Of a DNA stretch of 64,000 bases, positions 24,675 to 37,513 are shown piece after piece. A program made the position numbers and the translations under genes. Positions within the stretch are counted from its first letter, which is position 1, and every line of letters begins with the position of its first letter. The stretch lies in contig JAHRBS010000013.1 in NCBI GenBank assembly GCA_024305745.1, forward strand, positions 1,736,001-1,800,000, in the 5' to 3' direction. The notes beneath the pieces were generated by a model that made no database searches, was not told the origin of the DNA, and saw nothing but the letters and a program-made list of their open reading frames with translations. This DNA is from Polyporus tsugae (Eukaryota > Basidiomycota > Agaricomycetes > Polyporales > Polyporaceae).

Positions 24675-25596
24675 ATGGGTGCGTCTTCAGAAACCATGTT
24701 CGTGCATAATGTGTTCACAATGCTGATATCTGGTCTGTTTGGAATGCAGTTCGTTACGCCGCCGCTTCCCTCGCCACCAACCCCGAGAAAAGTGCGTTTG
24801 AAGACCGCAGGTTCATGCTCGTTTTGCGAGGAGGGAGACTGATGTATCCGGTGTGTTCGTAGCTTCCCGTGCCCGAGGTGAATACCTCCGGACGCACTTC
24901 AAGAACATGCGCGAGGTCGCGGCTGCCTTGACTGGTCAGTGATTGGTCATACGCGGCTATTGGTTTGGGGCAGGAGACTGAAGGAGCGGGTTGAATCTGG
25001 GTGCAGGCCTCAAGCTCACGAAGGCGTACACCTACCTCGCCGACGTGTCCGATCACAAGCAGATCATCCCCTTCCGCCGATTCTCTGGCGGTGTTGGCCG
25101 TGCCAGCCAAGCCAAGCAATTCAAAGCTACTCAGGGTGCGTCGTATCTTGTATGCTAGGCGGAGAGGCGTGTGGGCTCAGGTGGGATGCTCGAAAGGTCG
25201 CTGGCCCGAGAAGTCCGTTAAATTTGTCCTCCGTCTCCTGAAGAACGCCGAGTCCAACGCGGACGCCAAAAACCTTGAGCTTGAGGACCTCTACATCAAG
25301 AACATCGTCGTCCAACAGGCTCCTGTACGTTGCTTTTGTAGTTTGTATAATGGTTATGCACTGCTCACGATCATGATGCCTTCGTGTTGCAATAGAAAAC
25401 TCGCCGCCGCACATACCGTGCACACGGTCGTATCAACCCCTACCAGGGTCACCCCTGTCACGTCGAGATCATCCTCTCGGCATCCGACTCTGAGGTCGAG
25501 CGGGCGAAGGACAAGGACGTCGTTGCTGCATCACTCTCTGGCCTCAACAGGCGGCAGGTCGCTCGCAGACGGATTGAGGCTACGCGGGCTGCGTAA
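24675..25596 (+). CDS. RPL17: 60S ribosomal protein uL22 (L17)
   Basis: A large-subunit ribosomal protein lining the peptide exit tunnel. The first exon holds only ATG plus one base (24675-24678), then an intron to about 24750, a layout common for fungal ribosomal protein genes. Joined exons give [105 protein letters not shown] and [20 protein letters not shown], ending in [15 protein letters not shown] and TAA at 25596. Length (about 180-185 aa) and all blocks fit the family. Five introns. I looked for box C/D or H/ACA snoRNAs in the introns and saw no convincing one. Confidence 0.96.
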
Positions 25597-25925
25597 GTTT
25601 CCTCCATCCTTCTGCAGAGTGGACGATGTGAGGAGGTTGTTCGTAGGTGTCATCCTATCTGCTTGCGACGCGCTAGCCGCGCGTCGTTGTCTTCATATGT
25701 ATGCGTATGCCATGTCGCCGAAACGAGAAGTGAGCAAGTGGTACTATACATGGATTATGCATCTTTCCTTGAGCTTGACTTGTACATGCACACGAACGAT
25801 GGGTACTACGTGTATACGTGACGTGAATCATCGGCAATGAGGTGACTATGAATACAGAGCAGTACGACATGGACAGCAAACAGGATGACAATAAACTAGT
25901 GGTGGGTCGGTGTCGTGGAAGAAGG
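25597..25925. other. Spacer between convergent genes
   Basis: About 330 nt between the 3' ends of the ribosomal protein and EAF7 genes. I see nothing else in it. Confidence 0.5.
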
Positions 25926-26884
25926 CTACTTCTTTTTCTTCTTGGTTCCTCGGGCTGCTGAGCCGCCTCGTCCACCGCGAGTCGTCGAAGACCCTCGTCT
26001 ACCTTTCCCCTTGCGTGGTTGTTTCGATGCTATAGAAGCAGCTGTGGTGCACGGTTCGCTTTCAGCAACCAAAGGGCAACGCCAGCAATTCCGTAAGCAC
26101 GTACCTGGAGACTGCCTGGGATCCTCTTCCTCCTCTGCATACTCCGTTCCCGCGTCCGTCCCGGTCGCAACACTGTCTCTTGGCGTCGGCGCGACGCTCT
26201 CGTCCCCACTCTCCTGAGTCAGCGCGCTGCTGTCGCTGTCCCCGCCAACGAGCCCCGCCATGACCTTGAGTTTGCTCTTGCCCTTGCGCCCACCCCGCCC
26301 GGACTTCGTAGCCGCTGGTGACGGCGCCGGGGAGGACGAGGGCAACGAGACGGAGGCGCGCATGCGCCGCGCGGACACGAGCTGGTCGATCAACTCGTCA
26401 TGTGGAAGCGCGTACTCTCCGCGGAAGAAGGGGTGGTTGAAGATGTTGTCTGAGGGTGTGGGGGAGGCGGGCTGTTGGAACGGTGGGGTGCCTGCATGGC
26501 TCTCGCCCGGGACGTCGTAGCCATCCGCTTCCTGTACGCCGTGTGCATCCCAGGGACAGGTTCGTGGTGGGGCAGCCGTAGGCATACAACAGGCACGAAC
26601 AATGAACGGACTGAGCATAGCATAAGAACGGGCACGAGCGGCTCACTGACAATGTTCTCGAGATTGTCGAGGTCATAGCATGCGCGCAGCTTCTTCCAAA
26701 GGTCGTCCACCTCCACCAGCTTGCCAGTGTCGCGTAGGATGGCGTTGCGCATCGTGAGGACGTGGAAATGCTTGTGTATGCCCACAGGGCGCGCGCGCGT
26801 CAGAGAGCGGAAGAACGCGATCTCGCCTTCGACCGTGTCCAGCCAGGAGGTTTCGGGCTCATCGATGTCCATGCTTGTCGCCAT
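25926..26884 (-). CDS. EAF7: NuA4 histone acetyltransferase subunit Eaf7 (CT20 family)
   Basis: Eaf7 (human MRGBP) is a nuclear subunit of the NuA4 acetyltransferase complex. From MATSMDIDEPETSW the CT20 domain follows directly: TVEGEIAFFRSLTRARPVGI, HKHFHVLTMRNAILRDTG and DLWKKLRACYDLDNLEN. An intron of about 150 nt (26495-26650) follows. The downstream exon has FNHPFFRGEYALPHDELI, then a low-complexity Ser/Ala/Gly region, an acidic patch (EYAEEEEDP) and a basic C-terminus ending TKKKKK with TAG at 25926-25928. The basic tail looks like a nuclear-localisation or chromatin-binding extension. The reading frame stays open upstream of the chosen ATG, so a longer N-terminus cannot be excluded. 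Confidence 0.9.
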
Positions 26885-28589
26885 GTGAGCGAACAACGAG
26901 GCGATGAGAGGAAGCAGGAGAGGCGAGGATGCGGTAGATCGCAGAGGGGTCGGTGGCGGGAAGTCGGGAGCCGCGTCGCGTCGTCCAGTGGCAGGGGTGA
27001 TGACAGGCTCGGACATGAGATGCGCGTGTACCAGCGCCTCAGAGTCTTGACAGTCCTTGGACAATGACCACCACCTTTCCCCGCCCAACATGGAGCGTTC
27101 CAGTACCTCTATCCTCAGCCCCATCCCCATTGTCAAAACGACTTCGGTGGCAACATGCGCACGAGAAATGCCCTGTTCAGTAGTTGTGCGGGCCAGCTGC
27201 ACTCCTGAGCTCTAAACTCGACTATTATGATGAGGATGCTGGTATAGTGTGTGAGTGCATAGAGGTTGAATTGAGAGGGTGAGTCCGCCTTTGCTTGTCT
27301 GTGTGTTCCGAGTCAACCTTACAATTGATCGTATCCGGACTGCAGACAGTTGTGGAGATGGCGACACCTAGATCCCAGTTTACAGAAGGGAATACGAGGC
27401 TGAAATGACGAACAGGCGAAGCTCCGTGTATGTGGGTTTCGTAGAAGGCTTAGTGAACAGCACCCAGCTAGCACGATGCGTACATAGAACGCTTCCCTAT
27501 TGCTGCGAGCTCCGACCGGGGCTTCGACAGGCGGTACGAATGACGGCGAACGCATGCTTCGTGAAGGGTAGTTGCAGTGGCCGCGTTCAAGGAGAATACA
27601 TCCGAAGCTGCATTGTAGTTAGGAACTCCTTTCACCGACTTCTATCGCCGTATCTGGCTTACAAGGATACCTGACCAACGCTAACATGCTTTGAACCCCC
27701 CAGGCTCACTCTCGCTCTCACTCTGCGCCGCAGCCCTGAATCCCTGACTGAGGGAGTAACAAGACTGCGCAATGTTATTAAGGAGCGGCATCGCCCTGGA
27801 GAAGCACGGTCTCAAGGACGAACATCGCCTTCGGGCCCGTTCAAACCCCCTTCCGAAGCAGCGTAAGGAGCCATGACATCTCTACTAGTTACGTGCACTA
27901 GCTGTATGTAAGATCTAACATGACTCTATTTTTAGGATTCTAGATGTGAATGCCATTGCCCACCCGCTGGTCGTCTCGCACATGAAAGCTAAAATGTGAA
28001 TATCGATATGTTGACATGGCAGTGGGTCTCATACTCACGCCGCATCCGCAGTAACTTTCTTTGAATTGTGCCGCCGACGCCGACTTACATAGATCACGGC
28101 CTTCGGTGATGCTGTACAATATCCTTCGCGCTCCCAGTCTTCTCGAACACGCCATCGACTGACCACAGGCTGTGTATACTGTATTGTGGTCCCTTGCGGT
28201 CGCCCTTCAATCTATACGATCGGTTGAATCCAGGTAAGCTCCTTGCTACCACATGCATCCGATCATGAGGCTGAGTATCCACACTCGAATGACGGACAGT
28301 TCGCAGCTTGAGCTGTCCAGCCTTGGGAACGTGCCTCCCACATCTCCGCATAACTGTCGACGTGGCTCTCTGGCGAGCTCCGAGTAGCTTCCTGAATGCG
28401 AGCTTACCATCTTGCCGTTGTCGGAGCGCCTCGAAACCTTGGAAACCGCTCACAGCACGGAAGCATTAAGCGTCGTAGTATAAGAGGCAATCCGGTTCAA
28501 GGAGTGCCCTACAGCCAACCTCTCGATCTTCCCCTGGCGTAGCCAACCCCAGCCACTCCGACACTTCATCTACTTTTGCCCAGACCGAC
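26885..28589. other. 1.7-kb region without a supported gene
   Basis: Short open frames exist (for example 27405-27674 plus and 28094-28453 minus), but none has recognisable sequence, and several lack an ATG. The region should hold the Eaf7 promoter and the promoter of the small acidic gene, whose TATA element lies at 28479. Confidence 0.45.
28479..28484 (+). promoter_or_regulatory. TATA element of the small acidic gene
   Basis: TATAAG lies 111 nt before the ATG at 28590, the same spacing seen at the TmpA-like, DABB and THI4 genes. Confidence 0.45.
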
Positions 28590-28994
28590 ATGTCCTACTA
28601 CCAGGAAGAAATCGTCGTCGAGAACGTGCGTAGACATAGTCAATGTCTATGTTCCACCCTGGGCCTCTAATCGATGAATTCTTATCCTCAGGTTGACTAC
28701 AACAACGGCTTTGAGGACGTCCGGGAGACCCGCGATGTCGAAGAAGAGGTCGTCTACGACGGTCGCGGCGACGAGGAGGTAGACTTTCCCCCCTTTCTGT
28801 GCTCCGCATTGTGGCCTAACCCTCTTTGTCTCCCTTCAGGTCGAATACACTGAACAGGACACGACCGTAGAAACCAACGCTTTCGGTGGTGAGGTTGTCG
28901 AAACGGAGACTGAGGTCTTCGAGGAGGAGGTGAGGGTTCTTTGATTCCTGCTTGAGTTGCCTCAAGACTGACCTAGTCACAGACAACGTACTAG
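28590..28994 (+). CDS. Small acidic lysine-free protein (about 74 aa)
   Basis: Four exons with canonical splice sites: 28590-28625, 28692-28778, 28840-28929 and 28983-28994. They join in frame at clean codon boundaries, and the last exon encodes only Thr-Thr-Tyr before TAG. The product starts MSYYQEEIVVENVDYNNG and contains VRETRDVEEEVVYDGRG and AFGGEVVETETEVFEEE. About a third of the residues are Asp or Glu, there is no lysine, cysteine or tryptophan, and Tyr and Val recur with Glu. No domain is recognised. All introns are phase 0, and each coding exon starts or ends at an acidic stretch. It could be an intrinsically disordered stress-type or chaperone-like peptide, but that is a guess. Confidence 0.7.
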
Positions 28995-30025
28995 GCACAT
29001 ACACAGACATGTCATCATCAAGCCACCTGCCTAACTACGCAGTTGCACAAGTTTCGTGGTTCCTCGCGATGGTATAGGAGGCTCAGCAAAGAGGAAATGT
29101 TCGTTGGTGTTGGGCATATATGTAGGAAAAAATCGGATCAACCTCGTGTATAATTATGGGCAACATTGGAGAGAAACAACATATATCATTGATCAAATCA
29201 CTGATTGGCGTTCACGAATCGTTGAGAGGAGGATTCACAAAGTTCAAGGGGATGTCCCTAACGCATCCCTTGACAGCGACGTGAGAGCGCAGTGGTCAAG
29301 CGAGGGAGCGAAAGGGAGACCGGGCAGTCGGATAGGCCAAGGTGGACGGACCGTCATGACAATGCATCAACGAGGAGTAGTAAAGACCGGAATGAACGTT
29401 TTCCTCAATCCAAATTTGGCCATGTCGTTGTAGCTGGTGCACGAAACAAGCAAGTACTTACTAAGTAAAGCGTCCTTCAAGAAGTAGGCGAACAGCGAAA
29501 TGTTGTCAGACGGCGTGGCATGCTTCAGTAGATCTAGAGACGAGTTTTCCGTAAATGTGGGATGTATAGCTCTCGGACCTGTGCTGAGTTCATCGCAACG
29601 TTAACGAAGGGCCTGTTGTTGAAGTTGATCTTGCGCTAAGGAAACGTAGTGCCATACGCGTGAATACCGTTAGTCTTGCGACGATGAACATGGGTCAGGG
29701 GATCGCGAGGTGAACTGAAGAGAGTTTCTTTCTGTCGATTCGATAGTTCCAACGTTCCCGCAGGTCCGGAGAGCACCAGCAGGACGCCGCCCTTCATGCG
29801 TGTAAGGTTTGGTCCAACCGACCTCGTGTTGTTTACGGCAATGTCGCAATGGTCCGTCCAGACACATACGCCCACTCCTAAACTACCATGAAACGAGATT
29901 AGAATGTATTCTGTGCGTAAGGTACTTTCATATAAGAACCAGGGTCCTCCCTCCCGTCAGGCCAACGACAGATCTGGGACATTCGCACCACCGCTTCTAT
30001 GCAGGAAGACATGGTGTGTCCAGCT
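28995..30025. other. 1-kb spacer, AT-richer left part
   Basis: It lies between the acidic gene and the 3' end of ILV3. The part from about 29095 to 29225 is visibly AT-rich compared with the rest of the window. No supported gene or RNA. Confidence 0.4.
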
Positions 30026-32491
30026 CTATGCGTCGGTGATACATCCATGGCTGGCGTCCTCGACGAGCTTAATGTACTTGTGAAGCGTGCCCTGCTTAAC
30101 CTTGAGCGGCGGAGCCTTCCACTCTGCCCGACGGCGCTCGAGCTCCTCGGGTGGGACTTGCAGCTCGATCGTGTTCTTTACCGCGTCGACGGAGATGACG
30201 TCTCCATCGCGGACGAGCGCGATGGGTCCGCCAACCTGCGCCTCAGGAACGACATGCCCGATGCAGAACCCATGCGACCTGCGCGAAGACGGAGACGGGT
30301 GCAAACAGATACGGGCAAATGGGAAGGAAGACAGATCCGTGGACTAGGGTCAGCGACTGGCCGGAAGCAGGGTGCTGAGAAAACATTACCCTCCGCTGAA
30401 GCGTCCGTCAGTGAGACAGGCGACGTCCTTGCCCAGGCCGGCTCCCATGATCAGACTAGTAGGCTTGAGCATCTCCGGCATACCTAGAATGAGCAGTGGG
30501 CAGATATGCGATCGAGGGTTGAGGGGTCAGATAACGTAGCCCTGTTCCCTCTGCCAGGCGAGGGCCGGTTAACACGCACCAGGACCGCCCTTGGGGCCAA
30601 GGTACCGGAGCACGATGACGGTCTTCTCACCCTTCTTGATGGAGCCTGTCTCGACGGCCTTGACGAACTCGTCCTCCGAGTCAAACGTGCGTGCCTTGCC
30701 CGTGAATCCGAAGCCTTCCTTGCCAGTGATCTTGGCGACAGCGCCGCCGGGTGCCAGGTTGCCCCTGAGGATTCTGCCGAGCCCATTTCATGAACAAGAG
30801 CCACGCCATCGCGTAAATGAAGGGGATCCGTACCGCAGGTGCCCAGTCTCCTTGATCGGCTTCTCCAAAGGTCGGATGACATCTTGACGGCTGAACTCTA
30901 GCTCTCCGTGCTCGTGCGTCCACCTGTCAAGGTTCTCGCCAAGCGTGCGGCCTGTAACCGTTATGTTGTTTCCGTCGATCAGGTTGTTCTTGAGGAGATA
31001 TGCCAAAACCTCTGTCACAGCGTGACGTGTTGGCACTTGTATGTAAATGGTTAAGCGAAGACGTAATAACGTACTAGGAATGCCGCCAAGGTTATACACG
31101 TCCTCCATGACATACTTTCCGCTAGGCTTCAAGTCCGCGATGAAAGGTATGCGATCGGACACAGCTTGGTAGTCCTCAAGGGTGAGTTTGATGCCAACAG
31201 AGTGAGCGACAGCTGTCAGATGCAGAACAGCATTGGTCGATCCACCCAAGATCATAGTCAGTACCTACGACAAACGTTAATGTATTAAAGGGGTTTTGAG
31301 AGACGACATCACTCACCATGGCGTTCTCAAAGGCAGAACGGGTCATGATATTGTGAGGCAGAATGTTCTTCTCCAGAAGGTTCCGCATGGCAGTGCCGAC
31401 CGAAGCACATTCCTGCAGCTTTTCAGGATGATCAGCGGGGAATGAGGAAGAGCCGGTGAGCGTCATTCCCATCGCCTCTGCCGCACTAGCCATCGTGTTT
31501 GCAGTGTACATCTGTCCCGCACACACTCAGTTAGAAGAAAGTTGCTTGACGCCAACGCGCATATACTCACACCGCCACAGGCACCAGGACCCGGGCAGGC
31601 ATGTCGAATGGTGTTGTACCGTTCCCGTTCGGCCACCTCCGTCTTGCCGTCTTGGAGGTACTTCCCATACGCCTGGAACGCCGAGACGATGTCCAACTGA
31701 GGTGCGCCTTCGCAGGAACCGGGTCGGATAGAGCCGCCATAGACCATGATACCAGGCCGGTTCAGCCTTCCCACTGCAATCTCATAGTGAGAGGGAGGGG
31801 AAAACGCGTATGTGACACGACGTACAAGCCATCAGGACGCCGGGCATGTTCTTGTCGCACCCCGGCACGACGACCATTCCGTCCAGCCAGTGACCTCCAG
31901 CGGCGGTTTCGACTTGATCCGCGATGAGGTCCCGGGATTGTAGAGAATACGTCATACCCGTTGTCCCCATGCTAATGCCATCGCTGTGCAAACGCGTTTG
32001 AGGACTCAACCTCTGACCGCGAAAAGGCATTTATTGAGGAGAAATATACCTGACGCCGACGGTGCCGAACTGGTATCCAATCAGACCAGCATCAACGAGG
32101 GACTTTTTGACGTGTTGGCCGAGGCCGAGGAGATGCTTATTGCATCTGGTGGCGGTTGAGTCACGGAAGAAATGGAGAGAAATGTAGCACACACGGGTTA
32201 CCCTCGTACCTGGACCCGGTCAGCTGGGTCCGGAAGACGCGTGTCCTCGTGTGCCACTCACCAAACACTTGCTACTCCGACCATGGCCTTATCAAAATCT
32301 TCATCGCCCTGGATGCCGTCTGTGTCATACAGCATGGCCTGGCTCGCGCCTTGGCTCTTTGGTTTTGTAACAGTCCGGCTATACCGGTTGAGGATCGGCT
32401 TGTCGGAACATGCTGGTGCAGAGGTGGCGAACAGTCTATGAGGACTTCGTCTAAGGAGGGAACGTGCGGGAAAGGGGGAGGAGGAGAACAT
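30026..32491 (-). CDS. ILV3: Mitochondrial dihydroxy-acid dehydratase
   Basis: Catalyses the dehydration step shared by valine, isoleucine and leucine/pantothenate synthesis, using an Fe-S cluster. The start [20 protein letters not shown] is a basic, acid-free mitochondrial targeting sequence. Next comes the mature enzyme: [58 protein letters not shown] and the signature [11 protein letters not shown]. The second signature is [18 protein letters not shown], then [54 protein letters not shown] and [16 protein letters not shown]. Cysteines expected to bind the cluster are present in both signatures. About eight introns, the first right after the targeting exon. Stop at 30026-30028 after HGCITDA. 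Confidence 0.96.
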
Positions 32492-33825
32492 GGCCGCGGT
32501 GACAGGTGAGCGCAGCTTCCAAAGGTAGAGTCACCATTGGCTGTGACAACCCACACGTGAGCGTGACCCTTGTGTGACTCATCCAAATCGGTCGACGAGC
32601 ACATGCGGACCGGTCACCGGACATCGCGGAGCACTGCTTCGGCGCCTGTTAGAGATTTACTCCGACACTTGCGATCTCGGTGGGCGTCGACAGGACGATC
32701 GGCATAGCACCGCCGGTTTGGTGGTCGTCACCTTGCACTCAATACTAACCTCCACTAGAGGAATGGGAGGCAAAGATCTAATGGAAAAGCGCACTCCCTG
32801 TCTTTCCGGACGTGCCATCCCCCAGTGTATGACGCGCACGGAAGCGGAGGAGCTGCCGATATCAAAATCAGGCGCCTTCTAAAGTTTCTACCGATCGAGA
32901 TAGCGTTTCGCGCAAACGTGCTGGGTCCCAAAAGTTTAGGTCCCGACCTCCCTGATCGAGCCTATCGGAATGCAGCCAGATATTGCACCATGTGGTGGGG
33001 ATTCGTCTCTGTGTCATATGCGCCACAAGTCCGAGGAAAAAACTTCTCCGAGACAGCCCAGAGCAAGCCCAGAGTGACTGGGACTCGCCGCCGGGGAACT
33101 CGCCTCCCCACCGTCGATCCCGGCGCGTGGTGGAGAGAGTTGGCATAGATGCTACCAGAGGAGCGGCGCCACATGGACTAATTCAGTCCAAGTCAGTAAG
33201 CGTCAGTCACGCCGATCATGTTTCGAATCGACAGTGTGACCGTGACTCGTTCAACCGCGCAACATCTAAACAGCATCGCTGCAGTCAATTTCCACCCCGA
33301 CAAATCAGCGTGCTCCCCTCCTGCGTTGCCAACGCCACCCTCTGTACCTTTGCGGGCACATGAAAGTCACCGCCCGGCCGGATCGTCTTGGCCGCAAGCT
33401 GATTCCGATCCCGAGCGACGTTAGGACGACAGCGCGGAGTATCCACCTGAGTTTCGCGTCGGAGTGTGGCTGAAATCGATCGTTGCTCGTCCGCATCTCT
33501 GCAAACCAGCGCTTGCCGAACAGCAACCTGGGACGCTTGCTATGTTCCTCATCTCCTGGCGCATCAGCTGCACGAGCTGTCGATTTGCCCCCGCCATCTG
33601 GTCACCGTAGCGGAAGCAAACTCTGGCGGCACGATACCTCCCAGCAGGCAGAGACATCTGGTTGGCACCCCTCTTTTTCTTGGCCCTCCCGTCTGCGCGG
33701 TTCACGCCTGAGGCATATGGGCCGTCTATCCTCGACCGTCATCCCGGCTGTTTCTGCATTGCGCGAGTCCTGGAGCCGTCGCCACTAGCTGCGGGTAGCC
33801 ACTGTGAAGGATCACGTTCGCCCGC
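32492..33825. other. 1.3-kb divergent spacer
   Basis: It lies upstream of ILV3 (minus) and of the Zn2Cys6 regulator (plus). Several ORF fragments overlap here on both strands, but none is recognisable. I see no RNA gene. Confidence 0.45.
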
Positions 33826-35974
33826 ATGGACCGAAAAGGACGCGGTGGCCCACCGCACCGACGACAGAGCTCGCTCCCAGCCTGCCTCCATGGCCTAATA
33901 ATCCAGGGCCCCTCCCAAGCACGCAGGAGCACGACACTAGAGGAGACGGCGGGGCAGTCGGGTTCGGGGTCACAAGATAGGCAGGAGAGCCCGTCGAGGA
34001 ACACCGTCGCCCCCCACGCGCATTCGACCGTATCAGTCCTGATAGGCCAGCAGCTCCCCTCGCTCATCCTCACGCAGGCGGTCTTCGATGACAGTGGAGA
34101 GAGCGGAGAGAGCGTGGAAAGCGGGAGAGCGAGCCCGTCTCCTCCGTCCAGGGGTAATGACCAAGATGGAGATGCCGTTGCGCGACCTGTCCTTTCCCTT
34201 CCCTCCCGCCTGCCCGCCTGGGGCGTCGTCCGATCCGACCCTGTGTACTATGCGTCAACGTTTGGATTTCCGACCTACACTGTCCCCCCGCCTGGCCCGC
34301 TTCTCCCGCCTATATCGTGGCCCCCGCCAGAACCGTCAAGAGATCCGCCGCGCCGCGCGAGCCCGAATAGGAGCGATCCACCGTCATTTTATCCCGTTCC
34401 ACCGCGGGGTCCGCGCCGTGCTTCTCCACCGTCGTCGCCCGTCGCGGGGCCATCGCGACTGCAGGGACATTCTCCGGTGAGTTCTACCCCGCGCAGTGGG
34501 AGGCCTTCGGAGTCTCACACTGCGCACTCGTCGCCGGAGGCTCCCTACCCAACTGTGAGCAAGCCGATAGACATCCCATGGCGCGGATCAGTAGATGGCA
34601 CGTACGGTGAGTCCCCTCGTTACAGATGGCACATCCGGATGCATGAATACGAGTCGAGCAGATTCGGGGAGCTTTTCTTGGGCGCCCCCATCACGGTTTC
34701 CTGCCGACGAGCGGGAGATCCGCCCCCTTCCTTCCGCGCGGGGGTCAAGAGGTGCACGCTCCCCCCCAGTTCAGAGGCGAGCGTCCGAGAGCCGGCACGG
34801 GAGTCTACCGCCCGCGTTCCCCGAAGGCTACAGCGTCGGTGTCGGGCCGACTGCCTACCATGTCACGACGTTGGCGCCGTTGCGGTCGGCCACGGTCCTG
34901 TCTCGTGCGGGCGAGCCAGTACCCACACCAGGACCTTCGGCACCCAGTCCTGGGTTTCCGGCGGACCGTCGTTCAGCCATCGCCTCCCACAGCACCGAGA
35001 CGCTGCATTTCAAAGGAAAGTCAAAGGCTGCGAGACATACAGATGCCGAAGGGTCAGCAAGTGTCCTGGGAAAGAGGAGGCGACGGAGGAGGGGGGAGAA
35101 GGAGAAAGAGGGCGGGAGTTCGGAGAACTCAGAGTACGCATACACGCCGAAGTCGAAGAAGACGTTGATTGCCTGTCATTTTTGCCGCGGTGAGTACACA
35201 CTCGAGCCGTCGCCCCATCCGCGGCCGTTCCAGGCTCGCGCACGAGGAGGGAGCTGACGTCTTCTGAATCGCTCCGGGACGGTAGCCCGGAAATTACGCT
35301 GCGATGGACAGAAGCCAGGATGCGCAAACTGCTTGCGGCGCGGCAACGCATGCACATACGAGCCGGAGCCGAGGCGGCGGGGACCTGCCAAGAAGAACAA
35401 GAACGAGAACGAGGGTAAGGGCGAGGACGACGACAACGACGAGGACAGAGACAAGGAAAAGGATAAGGCGAAACGGACCGCCAGGCGGAGTTGGGCGAGT
35501 GGGAGCGGTGCAAGAGCCCGGCGGGCGAGGTACAGCGGCGCACGCCCGGCGGAAGGCGCGGAAGGAATGTCTGCGAGTGCGCCGGCAGGTCTGGGCCAGA
35601 CAGCTTCGTTCCCATATACACGATCGGCTTTCGAACCACGTCTGTCCGGGCCAATGCTCACCTACCCCGGGCTGTCTTACCGTCCGCCGCCACCCTCGTC
35701 GTCATACAGCGCCCCGCCCGTTGCGTTCACGTTCCTCAGTGTTCGCCCCGGTCCGAGTCGGAGTGCCGCCTCTGCCCCGGAGAGCGGCCAGTCGTCGACC
35801 GCGTCCGCCGCGGAGAGCACCCAGTCGTCAAACACGTCGGCGCCCGAGAGCGTGCAGTCGTCGACGGCCTCGTCCGTGCCCGACTCGGAGGACGGTGCGT
35901 ACGAGGACATGGATTACTTCGACTACGACGAGTTCTATGGGCATACGAGTCCGCGCGGTAGGCCGTCGCAGTAG
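33826..35974 (+). CDS. Zn2Cys6 transcription factor with C-terminal zinc cluster
   Basis: A likely DNA-binding regulator of about 665 residues from three exons: 33826-34606, 34662-35189 and 35286-35974. The first 440 residues are Ser/Pro-rich and disordered. The zinc cluster then follows KSKKTLIACHFCR and continues ARKLRCDGQKPGCANCLRR, fitting C-x2-C-x6-C-x6-C-x2-C-x6-C. It is split by a phase-1 intron right after the Cys-x2-Cys-Arg. After it comes a highly charged Lys/Glu/Asp stretch, then a repeat of SAPESGQSSTAS type and an acidic end (MDYFDYDEFYGH), a plausible activation domain. There is no fungal-specific TF middle-homology domain. The first intron is placed as 55 nt, because a 19-nt alternative is too short to splice. 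Confidence 0.8.
35763..35880 (+). repeat. Degenerate in-frame repeat of Ser/Glu-rich peptide
   Basis: About four copies of a unit close to SAPESxQSSTAS, of about 30-36 nt, near the C-terminus of the zinc-cluster regulator. Confidence 0.7.
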
Positions 35975-37513
35975 GAGGCGGACACGAGGTGAGTGGGTGG
36001 GCGGATGGATGCCGGGAAGAGGGCGTGGGACGGACGCTGACGTCTTCTGGTGCTTCTCGCTCTCGACCAGGTCAGGGTCCGTTCATTTCCCATGGGCTTC
36101 GCCGTAACCGGGCAACTTTGACAGCTGCACTCGCGCTCGCCCTGATTCTCATGCCCTTCCACGCTCTTGTCGTGCGCCGGCGGCCACGCCCAATCCCCCA
36201 CCAAGACCATCTACCCTAATCTTTGCTATCCTATCCATACTGCCACAGTAACATCAAGTGAGCTATATCCTAAGTGCCCTTAAGCCATAGTCTACTCCCG
36301 GTATAGCGTAGTGTAGATCCACAGAAGTTAATCCGCTTAATACCATTGCAGTTCACAGTTCTCGGGCGCTGAACCCGATTCCCCCATCTCGGGATCGGGG
36401 CACAGGCATAGGCAGCTGGCGCTCCCTCCGTCCGATGGGAAAGCACTGCTGGGCTCTCCCTTTCCTCCGACGATTCGGCGCCTCGTGCTCCTTTCGGCGT
36501 CGCCTTTCGCGCGTGAGGACAGGAACCTCCGGTCCGCACTCAGAGTTTAGAGGTGAACCGATATAACCACACCGAGACTTCCTCCCTCTTCTCCAATTCA
36601 GTGCCTCTCAGACGTGCTGGGAATGGTTAGTGATCGTGCCATGAGGATGATGTATGTCCGTACCGCGCGGTTGCGAAATAGCTTGCGCGATGGCTTCGCG
36701 AAACTGGCATTGCTAGCCAGGACGAAGAACACCCATGCTGCGGGTTTGGATCGAGTCCAGTCGAGGCTTGGCGACACTGTGCCGCAGATTGTGTAGAGAA
36801 GCTTTCATGCCCGCTCCCTCGTTGCAGGCACTCTGGACAGGGTCGATTCATTTCTCGCGATCGAAGCAAACAAAAATTGTGTGCAAGTGCGTCATCTCGC
36901 GACGCTTGTCATTATACCACGGCCGGCGCCCATCTACTAGTTTGGACGACGTCGACACTCCCGCGCGCCCTCGGGTATTTGTGACAGGCGGCTATTACCG
37001 GTTATGGGTATGACCCGCCAGGTGAGGGGATCCACGTCTCCAGAGCGAAAAGGGTTGATGGCAAACAGAGCGATCTCGTCGTCGGTGATCGCGTGCCTTG
37101 GCTTGCAACATAAGTATGCGAGTTTGTAGTGCTCGAGAGTGGTCAGTATTGAGGCCGTGGTCGGGGAGAATGTGCGTGGTACATGTGTTGTTCGAGGCCT
37201 CCGACTCGGAGTGAACGGTGGAGAGGAGACGCTGGAGCCGGGGAGGCGGGGCGTTTTTGTCGCGGGGAGAGGAGAGAGTCATGTCAGTGAAACCGAGTTG
37301 AGGTCGGAAGGCGGGACCGGTTGAGAGGGCGGAAGGGGGCTCCGACGGGGATTGGCCAGAAGAAGGGGCACTGGATTCGGTTCGGATCGCTGAGCCTGAG
37401 CGAGCGGCTATGTCGGCGCCGGAACCTCGCTGATGGTTGTATGCGTTCGAGAACGTCCCCATCCCCGCACATCCGCACCGTATCCCCTCCGTCATCCCTT
37501 TCTCTCTCCTCTC
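35975..37513. other. 1.5-kb spacer between the two zinc-cluster genes
   Basis: A long minus-strand open frame (to 38104) crosses the right part, but it lies antisense to the first septin exon and has no recognisable content. I see no supported gene here. Confidence 0.4.

Noticed and set aside
24679..25380. Intronic snoRNAs in the uL22 gene
   Set aside because: Ribosomal protein introns often host snoRNAs, but no clear pair of C and D boxes or H/ACA elements was visible.
34607..34625. A 19-nt GT-AG segment as first intron of the zinc-cluster regulator
   Set aside because: It restores frame but is far too short to be spliced. The 55-nt intron 34607-34661 uses the same donor, restores the same frame and has normal length.
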